35,343 nucleotides of DNA, from NCBI GenBank assembly GCA_964458125.1, contig CAYWHE010000009.1:1-35343 (forward strand), written 5' to 3'. The DNA is from CAYWHE01 sp964458125. GTDB taxonomy: Bacteria > Bacteroidota > Bacteroidia > AKYH767-A > OLB10. Below are positions 15,722-25,000 of the stretch, in pieces. Below the pieces are notes generated by a model. It searched no databases and was not told the origin of the DNA. It was given only the letters and a program-made list of their open reading frames with translations. Both the position numbers and the translations under genes were made by a program. Each line of letters starts with the position of its first letter. Within the stretch, counting starts at the first letter, position 1.

Positions 15722-16195
15722 ATGAAAACAACAAAGAATGCCCGTTTTTTGAGATTTACCATGCTTGCCATGGTTCTGTTCCTGAATGTCCTGTTCCGGG
15801 TACATGCACAAACTACCAGGGCTGAAATGAGCCCTGAAATGAGGGAAAAAATTGATCTTGTCAATATGCAGCTTGCAGATGCCATGCAAAAGGGTGACCT
15901 GAACCAGGTGATGGATCTGTATGCCGATGATGCAACCTTTGTGTTAGCGGGCGGAAAAGCGCTCCGGGGAAAAAAGGAAATAGCCGGATATCTGGGAAAC
16001 CTGAGCGGTGTCCGAAATGTTAAAATGAACGTGGTGGATGCCGGCGGCAACGGCAAAATCCTTTACCAGGTATGCCAGACAACGTATACGACAACAGTTG
16101 ACGGCAAGGAAAGCGAGCAAACCAGGGATTACGTCATGGTACTGGAACGGCAGTCTGACTGGGGTTACAAGATTTCTGTCAACAGCAGCAACTAA
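15722..16195 (+). CDS. Secreted DUF4440/SnoaL-like (NTF2 fold) protein
   Basis: A 157-residue exported protein. Residues 1-30 are a signal peptide ending VHAQ. Residues about 43-150 match the NTF2-like DUF4440/SnoaL pattern: IDLVNMQLADAMQKGDLNQVMDLYADDATFVLAGGKALRGKKEIAGYL, then ILYQVCQTTYTTTVDGKE and DYVMVLERQSDWGYKISVNSSN. The family is a small cone-shaped fold found in isomerases, hydrolases and binding proteins; substrate and reaction cannot be inferred. Many such proteins are periplasmic and of unknown role. The gene has its own promoter with the YTTAAC array and meets the DUF4442 gene tail to tail. Confidence 0.8.
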   Translation: MKTTKNARFLRFTMLAMVLFLNVLFRVHAQTTRAEMSPEMREKIDLVNMQLADAMQKGDLNQVMDLYADDATFVLAGGKALRGKKEIAGYLGNLSGVRNVKMNVVDAGGNGKILYQVCQTTYTTTVDGKESEQTRDYVMVLERQSDWGYKISVNSSN

Positions 16196-16202
16196 GGCTG
16201 AT

Positions 16203-16222
16203 ACCGGGGCCGTAACCCCGGT
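16203..16222. terminator. Hairpin between convergent genes, possible bidirectional terminator
   Basis: ACCGGGG (16203-16209) pairs with CCCCGGT (16216-16222) around CCGTAA. It lies in the 30-nt gap between two convergent stop codons. T runs are poor on both sides, so termination would be weak or Rho-assisted. Confidence 0.4.
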
Positions 16223-16225
16223 TGT

Positions 16226-16750
16226 TTAAGCCGGTTTTACCCGGAAGGACCAGGTCAGGGTAAATCGTGCCACTTCCTTTCCATCCCTGTTGGTTCCAAT
16301 GGTCAGGGCATCGAAGGTCACCCCCTCCCCGGTTTCAATGGCTTTCTCGATGGCCAGCTTCATGTCCTGCTGCCCGCGAAAGGTAAAGGTGGACCAGCCG
16401 GTGGCCTTCTTGGAAAATTCCGCCTTTACCCCGGTTACCAGCATGGATACGGCAGGGTCTGATTTCCAGGTATATTTAAAGGCCGGGAGGCCGGTGGATA
16501 TCTCTGCACCTATACCCAAAACGGCAAAATAGGTCGATTTAAACGGGTTCCTGTTCAGCCATTTATAAGGCACCTTAACGATGCATATTTCCTCGTCCAG
16601 TTTAACGACACGGAGTCCGGTAAAAAACCCCAAGGGCAATATACGAAGCAGAAATAGCCGGAAAAAAAAATTACGCTTTTCCAGTTTATTCATCAGGCTG
16701 ATGGTGCCCGCCTGTTTCTGACGGTAAAGTTCTAGCGAATTATTCATCAT
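16226..16750 (-). CDS. DUF4442 family protein (hot-dog fold, thioesterase-like)
   Basis: A 174-residue protein with the DUF4442 marks: RILPLGFFTGLRVVKLDEEICIVKVPYKWLNRNPFKSTYFAVLGIGAEISTG (about 35-86), the hot-dog helix region, and a C-terminal strand set ending VARFTLTWSFRVKP. The fold is related to acyl-CoA thioesterases, but a reaction is not established for this family and no catalytic pair can be assigned with confidence. The start overlaps the stop codon of the upstream membrane protein gene in the sequence TAATG, so translation is probably coupled. A second ATG follows immediately at 16747. Confidence 0.78.
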   Translation of the reverse strand: MMNNSLELYRQKQAGTISLMNKLEKRNFFFRLFLLRILPLGFFTGLRVVKLDEEICIVKVPYKWLNRNPFKSTYFAVLGIGAEISTGLPAFKYTWKSDPAVSMLVTGVKAEFSKKATGWSTFTFRGQQDMKLAIEKAIETGEGVTFDALTIGTNRDGKEVARFTLTWSFRVKPA

Positions 16751-18321
16751 TATATCTGGCTCCAGTACAATTCAAGCACCGAAGCAGTAAAAATAGCGGA
16801 AATAATCACACCATCCCTTTCCCACCCGGAAAATGTATGGAAGGAATGTGCGGCCGCCAAAGACACCACAGGAACCAGGCAGCACCATACCCTTTCGGTT
16901 TCCATGAAAAACAAACCCGAAAACGATGCCGCGATTATCGTCAGCAGGCCGGCCATGGGTAATAACGAATTGGAGGCCCGGGTGTACCTATCGCTTCTTC
17001 CCATAAGCGGAATCAGCAGCATCAGTGAAAATGCAATCACTCCTGAACCTGCCACAAAGCCCAATAAATTACCGGTACTTCGTATAATATAACGGTATGG
17101 ATTATCAAACGCTCCTGACCCCAGCAGTTTTCCACTTTGCTCCATGGCGGTTTTAAAACAGGCCGCGATATCAAACTCTGTACATCCGTATACCAGTAAC
17201 CAGGCTAATGCATTTATAATCACGATGGGAAAAGCCAATCTCCATAACTCCATGGAAATGGTCCTTTTGGAAAGTAAAAGCAATATGGAATAGAAACCGG
17301 CAAACAGGAAAAATAAACTGACGGTAAATGAAAAAAACAGGTAAAGTCCCATGACGATTCCTAGAAGCCAGGGTAAAACACCCTCCCCGGTTTTAAAGTA
17401 ACGGATTAACAGATATACTCCCGACGCAAAAAACAATACAGGAATTGGCGTGAAATCAATGGAGGAGAATATCAGGACATTGGCCGCGGTAACAAACAAA
17501 CCTTGTCCAAAAAGCTGCTGTTGAAAATTCCATCCGAGAAGGCGCGCTGATTTTCCAATCATAACAGTACTCATCAGGATACATGTAAAAAGCAGGGAAA
17601 CCACCAGCCCGGGTATCTGCCAAATTTGCTCCAGGAAAAGCAGCAACAGGTTTCCGGGCGGATAATGATTATTGTGTTCCCCCATTTTACCCATCGTCGG
17701 AACGTAATAAGTCAACAGATCAGGAACACTTTTAAAAAACCGGAGTCCTTCAGCAAACGTGGAGAAATGAACGGTCATTTTTTCCAACCGGTTAACCCCG
17801 TCGGTGTAGGCAAAAGACAGTAAAAGTGCCAGCTGAACCGGTATCCAGGAAAATGTCATCCCGCGGGGCTGAAGATGCGGCAGAAGCCATTTCCAGGCCA
17901 GCATAAAAAACAGGACGGCCAATCCCAAATGGGTATAATTGCTTTTCAGGAGGTCCTGTCCGAGTCCATATAAAGGAGCATGAAACGTGCGGACCGGTTC
18001 CCGGAAAACGTCAAGACGGAATCCGGTCTTTCCGATATATTGTAGGTATACCGTATTCCAGAGTGAAATCAAAAACATGGCACCGGAAAGAATGACCAGT
18101 AGCCATTGGGAACCGGAGGTTTGACGAAAAAAGATTCTTTCAAAAACTGCCAGCAGGATTGCGCCAATTGTTAAAGCCAGGGCGGCGGACAGGAATATCA
18201 ATTGGTGGTGCCTGTCTTCTACCTGCAGAAAAAAAACCATGGACAAGGGAATAAAAAAGCAGAGGGCTCCTGTTCGTAACCAGGAAAACGATTTGAAAAA
18301 ACCTGTTTTAATGCGTATCAT
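16750..18321 (-). CDS. Multi-spanning membrane protein, GT-C glycosyltransferase-like
   Basis: A 523-residue protein with about a dozen hydrophobic helices spread over its length. Large loops include FREPVRTFHAPLYGLGQDLLKSNY (about 105-130) and VPTMGKMGEHNNHYPPGNLLLL. The NHYPPG motif (residues 218-223) in an external loop and ETERVWCCLVP (about 474-484, Arg477, Trp479) near the end resemble the HPPG and E-x-R-x-W pairs I associate with lipid-linked GT-C sugar transferases. The assignment is a guess; it could be another polytopic enzyme. It shares an operon with the DUF4442 gene (1-nt overlap). A 15-nt inverted repeat lies 34 nt upstream of the start. Confidence 0.6.
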   Translation of the reverse strand: MIRIKTGFFKSFSWLRTGALCFFIPLSMVFFLQVEDRHHQLIFLSAALALTIGAILLAVFERIFFRQTSGSQWLLVILSGAMFLISLWNTVYLQYIGKTGFRLDVFREPVRTFHAPLYGLGQDLLKSNYTHLGLAVLFFMLAWKWLLPHLQPRGMTFSWIPVQLALLLSFAYTDGVNRLEKMTVHFSTFAEGLRFFKSVPDLLTYYVPTMGKMGEHNNHYPPGNLLLLFLEQIWQIPGLVVSLLFTCILMSTVMIGKSARLLGWNFQQQLFGQGLFVTAANVLIFSSIDFTPIPVLFFASGVYLLIRYFKTGEGVLPWLLGIVMGLYLFFSFTVSLFFLFAGFYSILLLLSKRTISMELWRLAFPIVIINALAWLLVYGCTEFDIAACFKTAMEQSGKLLGSGAFDNPYRYIIRSTGNLLGFVAGSGVIAFSLMLLIPLMGRSDRYTRASNSLLPMAGLLTIIAASFSGLFFMETERVWCCLVPVVSLAAAHSFHTFSGWERDGVIISAIFTASVLELYWSQI

Positions 18322-18354
18322 AAAAAGGCTGAAGATATGAAATAGCCGTTAAAC

Positions 18355-18369
18355 AGCATATATAATGCT
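18355..18369. promoter_or_regulatory. Inverted repeat upstream of the membrane protein gene
   Basis: AGCAT-ATATA-ATGCT, a perfect 15-nt dyad, lies 34 nt before the start codon at 18321 (minus strand). An operator is possible; AT-rich chance is also possible. Confidence 0.25.
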
Positions 18370-18499
18370 CTAAACTTCAGATATTTTCATAGGTTTGAGG
18401 GAAACGGTCTTCCTGGTTTTCAAACAATAAATAGTTCATAAGTTCCCTAAAAAAGTCAACGATGTTAATAAAAAACCATGAAAAAAAATGCATAAAAAA

Positions 18500-18530
18500 T
18501 TTGGTAGTATGAAAAATATTTATAAATTCG
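18500..18530 (+). promoter_or_regulatory. Promoter of the giant surface-protein locus
   Basis: TTTG at 18500-18503, exactly 19 nt, then TAAATTCG at 18523-18530 (seven of eight to TAnnTTTG). Both box and spacing fit the Bacteroidota consensus. It lies 55 nt before the ATG at 18586. No terminator is seen before the 2466-residue gene, so it may drive both. Confidence 0.6.
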
Positions 18531-18585
18531 CAAAATAATCTGTCAACTTATTATTCTTAACCCCCCCTCCCTAACCAACCTCATT

Positions 18586-18972
18586 ATGGAAAAAAATCTA
18601 TTTGTTAAGCTGTTTAAAACCCTGTTACCAGTGGTTATCCTGATCTTTATCACCATGAATTCCGTAGCCCAGAATCAAAGGCGCTACATCAAGGAAATAT
18701 CAGCCACTTCACAGACCATTACCTATGAATTGTACGATGTTGACTATTACCGATCCACCAATAATTATACAGACGCCCAGTTGCTTGCCCGGTATTCCAT
18801 CCGTCCCGGCTTTGTCAGCATTACTCGGGATGCCTCAAAGCAGGTATTTTACCTGGAGCTGAACCGGAATTTTGCTGAAAGTATTATTAAATCCACCGTT
18901 TTTAATTTCAATGAGATAGAAATCAAAAGACTTCCGCAAAACCAGCCGGTTCCAAATCCAAATCAGCATTAA
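18586..18972 (+). CDS. Small secreted protein of unknown function upstream of the giant adhesin
   Basis: A 128-residue protein with a signal peptide (1 to about 29, ending NSVAQ). The mature part has two blocks of alternating hydrophobic and polar residues, QTITYELYDVDYYRS and QVFYLELNRNFAESI, and a Pro/Asn-rich tail (RLPQNQPVPNPNQH). I recognise no family. It lies 113 nt upstream of the first giant gene, on the same strand and without a terminator between. Both genes share the leader string TTAACCCCC followed by TCATTATG at the start codon. A role with the giant protein, such as a surface partner, is possible but only inferred from position. Confidence 0.7.
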   Translation: MEKNLFVKLFKTLLPVVILIFITMNSVAQNQRRYIKEISATSQTITYELYDVDYYRSTNNYTDAQLLARYSIRPGFVSITRDASKQVFYLELNRNFAESIIKSTVFNFNEIEIKRLPQNQPVPNPNQH

Positions 18973-19085
18973 ACCGGCCTGATAGAGGAACCAACCAGTG
19001 TTGCAGTTTTTCAAATTATGCCTCTTGCCGGAACCCGCTTCATGAAAATAAAACATAAAAAAATAACAAATTAACCCCCATCATT

Positions 19086-22000
19086 ATGAAACAAACTTCA
19101 TACATTAAAAGTGCGGTTTTAATTAGCCGCTGGGTAATCTGCATACTGCTTGTCGGCGGATTATTTTCATCCAGTTCCTACGGGCAGTGTATTCAAGGCT
19201 CTGCTTTCGGCACCCAAACCCTGTCCGCTTCCGTTGGCGGCTCTGCCACCATCGGCTGTAACTTTGCAGGTGAATATGGTACCTGGAACGGTGCCGTAAC
19301 GGGCAATACCTATACCTTTACCTCTACGGTTGGCACGGATTACCTGACCATCAGCACGGCTCCGGGCGGACCTGGAATTGCTTTCGGAACCCAACCCCTG
19401 GTATGGACTTCCACCATCACCGGAACCATTTATGTTCACGTAAGTACAAACGCGGCCTGTGGTACAGCCGGCAGTTGTCGGGATATTACGGGTACCACTA
19501 CGGCGCTTGCACCAGTGGTCGTACTGACGCCTTATACAGGCTCCAACTCCATACCATGCGGACAAGCCAGTACATTGTGTACCCATGCCGGTTGCGGAGC
19601 TACCTATAGTACTTTTGCTGACGGCCATACCATTATAAATGCAGCCAACTCTGCGGTGGTTAATATTAACGGAAGTTATAGTACAGAATCCGGTTTCGAT
19701 TTCATCACCATTTACAATGGATCCGGAACAGGTGGAACCATTGCCTTTGGACCGGTTTCCGGAAGCGGAATCATTAATTTTACAGGTGTACCAGGTCAAA
19801 CCTATACCATTCGGTTTACCTCCGATGTAAGTATCAATTCGACCGGTTACAACTTAGCTGTTACCTATACGGGATCATGCCTCCCGCCATCGCTGCTGGT
19901 ACCTTTTACCGGTTCCAACTCCAACCCCTGCGGAACCAATGTAACACTTTGTACCCATGCCGGTTGCGGATTGAACTATAGTCCAAATGCTGATGGCAAT
20001 ACCGTTCTGCTTTCAGGAGGAACAGCCGTGATCAATATTAATGGATCTTACAGTACCGAATCCGGTTTTGACTTTATAACCATATATAGCGGTGCAGGAA
20101 CCGGTGGACCTATTGTATTTGGACCCGTTTCCGGCACAGGAGTTATAAATTATACCGGATTACCCGGTCAGATCCTGACCGTGAGGTTTACTTCCGATGT
20201 CAGTGTACAATCAACAGGATTCAGTCTTGCAGTGAGTTATTCCGGTCTTTGTGCCTTGCCTTGTTTAATCAGTGCCAGCGCCACAGCAAGTCCGGCTGCC
20301 ATTTGTGCCGGTGGTTCTTCAACCCTGACGGCGAATGCAGCGGGAAATAACGGTGCGGTTTCTTATTTATGGAGTACCAGTGCGACCACCCAGTCGATTT
20401 CAGCAAGTTCGGCCGGAGTATACACGGTAACCGTAACCGACGCCGTTCCTGCAGGCTGTACAGCCAGCGCCACCGTGCAGTTAACTGTAAATCCGGTTCC
20501 ATCCGTTTCAGCAACCGCCAATCCGACATCGGTAGCCTGTGCCAGCCAGACTGTTCAGTTAACGGCATCCCCGACTCCAACCTGTCTCCCCAACTATACA
20601 TTGGCACCCATCTCCTACTCACCTGTTACAGGAACACCCATTCAGGGCCCTATCGGTGATGATGCATTAAGTGCCGGCATTCCAATTGGATTTAACTTCC
20701 CCTTCTATTGTGGCACCAAATCAACCATTTATATCAGCACAAACGGATTTGTGACTTTTGATCCTTTAGCGGGTTCAGGTTGTTGCGCCGGTCAAACCTT
20801 GCCGAATGCATTTTCTCCCAATGATTTGATTGCATTGGCCTGGACAGACCTGTATGCACCAAATCCGGGAATGATCATGTATTATAACCTGACCTCCCCC
20901 AACCGCTTTGTAGTTGAATACAACGGTGTTTACCATTGCTGTTCGGCACCCGCACAGGTCACCGGACAGATCATTTTATACCAGGACGGAACCATTGAAG
21001 TACACAGCACCTCCATACTGGCCAACGGTACAATGACCCAGGGAATAGAAGATGCAGCCGGTTCCAACGGTACGGCAGTATCCGGACGAAACGGGGTTTC
21101 CTTCAGCGCCACAAACGATGCATACCGGTTTACACCGGTTGTAACACCAGGCTATTCCTGGTCACCAAATGCCGGCATGACCGGATCCAATACCTTTAAT
21201 CCTACGGTTACAGGAATTTCATCCACTACCATTTTTACCGTTACGGCTACCAATGAATTTGGCTGTACAGCGACAGCAACCACACAGGTGACCTTCAATC
21301 CGGTTACCGCCTCCTGCAGCGGAACCGACAACGTTTGTTTTGGCGGAAGTACAGGCACAGCCGCAGTTGTGCCAGGCGGTGGCAGCCCCGGATACACGTT
21401 TACCTGGAGCAACGGATCAACCACAGCCAGCATTTCCGGATTGACTGCCGGCACTTATTGTGTTACCGTTACGGATATTAACGGATGTACTGGCACCTGC
21501 TGTTATACGGTTAACCAACCAACTGCCGTTTCAGCCACAGCCGTTTCAACCAATGCCAGCTGTCCGTTTTGTCCGGACGGAACCGTATCCATCAGTTCGG
21601 TATCCGGTGGAACTCCGGGTTATACCTTCACGAATTTAACCGGTTTGTTGCCCGGTAATTATTGCATTACGGTGACGGATGCCAATGGTTGTACCGGTAC
21701 GGCTTGTGCAACAGTCGGAGCAGCCGGATGCACCATGTCCGCCAATGCTTCCCAGACCAGCGCCGTATCCTGTTTTGGAGGTAATAACGGCAGCGCTTTA
21801 TCAGCCCCGACCGGTGGTATCATCGGACCATTAACCTATTTATGGTCCAATGGAGCTACCACAGCCGCAATTGGTAGCTTATCGGCCGGTACTTATACGG
21901 TTATTGTTAACGATTTGGGCTCCGGATGTGTGGACCAGGGAACGGTTACCATTACCCAGCCTTCCTTGTTAACTGCTTCCTGCAGCGGAACCAATAACAT

Positions 22001-25000
22001 ATGCAATGGTGGAACCTCTGGTACTGCCAGTGTGGTAGCCGGCGGAGGAACCTTACCCTACAGTTATGTCTGGAGTAACGGCGGAACTGATGCCAGCCAG
22101 AGCGGTTTATCGGCCGGAACGTATTGCGTAACAGTAACGGATGCCAATGGCTGCACGGCAACCTGCTGCTATACGGTTACTCAGCCTGCTGCCATTGCGG
22201 TTAGCTCAACCGTTACCAATATCACACAATGTTCTTACAGCACGACAGGAGGCATTAATATCAGCGTCAGCGGCGGAACTCCTGGTACACCCAGTCCACT
22301 GCCGCCTTTAACCTATGATTTTGACGCCAGCTTACAGGGATGGACCACCGGAATTGCAGGCACTCTGTGTTTTACCGGAGCTTCAGTGCCTTCCACATGG
22401 AATAGCCAGGCATTTGGCTTTAGCGGTCAGAGCTATGGAACGACCAGCGTGGGTGGAGAACATACATATATTCAGTCTCCTGTAATTAATTTGCCCGCCT
22501 CCTTAACACTGACTGCAAAATCCTGGTCGAATAACGAACCCGGATATATTTATCCCGGCTGTACCGGATATGATGTGGAATATGTTGAATATTCAACCGA
22601 CGGCGGAACAACCTGGACGCCATTTTTCACAACCAATCAGGCCAATCTGCATGGAAGCAATCTGGCAACATGGAGTACACTTAGTTATACCGTTCCCATT
22701 ACGCCCACCTCCAATGGTCGAATCCGGTTCCGTTATGATAATGCCGACGGATGTTGCGGCGGATCAGGAATAAATAACGGTTGGTATATTGATGACGTAA
22801 GTATTTCCCAGGGATTGTCAAGTCCTTATTCCTTTGTTTGGAGTAACGGAGCCACAACGGAAGATCTCTCCAATGTCGGTGCCGGTGTTTATACGGTAAC
22901 CATTACCGACGGTAATGGTTGTACGACAACAGCATCTTATACGATCACAGCACCTCCCGCCATCGCCATTTCCGGCACAACAGTTAACACCTGTACCCCG
23001 GGTGGCAACGGAGATGTCAATATTTCCATCAGCGGAGGTACCCCGCTTTCCAACTATGTATATAACTTTAACGGAAGTTTGCAGGGATGGACCACGGGAA
23101 TCGCAGGCGCCATGTGTTTTGGTGCCTCCGGCCCTTCCACCTGGATCAATCAGGCCTTTGGATTTTCGGGTCAGAGTTACGGGACCACGAGTGTAGGAGG
23201 AGAACATTCCTATATTCAATCTCCGATCATTACCCTGCCCAGTACCTTGTCGCTATCCGCCAAATCCTGGTCGAATAATGAGCCTGGTTTCTCATACCCA
23301 AGTTGTACCGGCTATGATGTGGAATTTGTTGAATATTCCACCGATGGCGGTGCAACCTGGACGCCATTTTTCACAACCAACCAGGCCAACCTGCATGGTT
23401 CCAATATGTCGGTATGGAACACGCTAAGCTATACAGCAAGCATTACCCCTACATCCAATGGAAGAATCAGGTTCCGTTATGATAACGCCGATGGATGTTG
23501 CGGCGGATCTGGAACTAACAATGGCTGGTACATCGATGATGTGACCATCAGCGCACCTCCGGGAGGTTATTATTTCCTTTGGAGCAATGGCGCCACCACC
23601 GAAGATCTGTCAGGCGTTCCAGCCGGAACCTATACGGTCACCGTAACCGATGCGAACGGATGTACATCAACAGCATCTTACACCATTCTGGCACCGGCAG
23701 TTGCTCTATCGGCAACATGCGGTGGAACCAATGCACTTTGTAATGGGGATGCAAACGGTTCAGCCAGCGTCACTGCCGCTGATGGTATTCCGCCCTACTC
23801 CTACAACTGGAGCAATGGCAGTACCAATTCTTCAATTTCCGGTCTGATTGCCGGCACCTATTGCGTAACCGTTACGGATGCCATGGGCTGCTCGGCCATT
23901 TGTTGTTACACGGTAACCGAGCCGGCAGTTTTATTGGCGTCCTGCAGCGGCACCAACGCACTTTGTAACGGAGATGCCAATGGTACGGCCGCGGTTTCTG
24001 AATCCGGCGGAACCGGACCTTACAGTTACCTGTGGAGTAACGGTGGAAATACGAATTCGATCACAGGCCTCCTGGCCGGCACTTATTGTGTTACCGTTAC
24101 CGATGCCAACGGATGTACCGCAACATGCTGCTATACTGTTACCGAACCTGCTGTTTTATTGACCCTTACCGCACAGACCAATGTTAGCTGTTTCGGCGGC
24201 TCAGACGGTATGGCAACTGCCAACCCTACAGGTGGAACAGCACCGTATTCCTATGCCTGGTCAAACGGATCCACATCGCAAACCACCACGGGTCTCTCCG
24301 CAGGCACCTATTCCGTGATTGTTACCGATGCGAATCTTTGTACCACATTGGCTTCTGTTATCATTACGGAACCACCTCAATTGGTTATTTCTGAAACACA
24401 CGTGGATGTTTCCTGTAACGGCGGAGGAAACGGCTCCATTGATCTGACACTGGTTGGTGGTACGCCTCCCTTTACCTTCCTGTGGTCAAACGGAGCAACT
24501 ACCGAAGATCTGGTTAACCTTTCTTCTTCCACGTACTTCGTCACCATTACGGAAGCGAACGGCTGTACCAGCGCACTTAGTGTAACCGTAACTCAACCCA
24601 CGGCTCTTGCTGCAGGATTTGTCGTAACCAATGTGACCTGTTTCAGTGCCGGCAGTATCGACCTGACGACAAGCGGTGGAACTCCCGGCTATTCTTGGCT
24701 CTGGAGCAATGGGGCCACAACTGAAGATATTAGTGGTCTGACTACAGGTACCTATACCGTTGTGATTACCGATGCAAATGGTTGTTCCATTACAAAATCC
24801 AAGACCGTTGGACTCACCAATACGCTGGTGATTTCAGCGGTGGTATCCAATGCGAGCTGCGGGTTGCCAAATGGTTCGGCAACGGTAACGGTTACCGGCG
24901 GCACCGCTCCATATACCTATGCCTGGGCAACTGTTCCGGTTCAAACAACGGCCACGGCCACAGGCTTATCTGCCGGTGTGGTCAGTGTTACGGTTACGGA

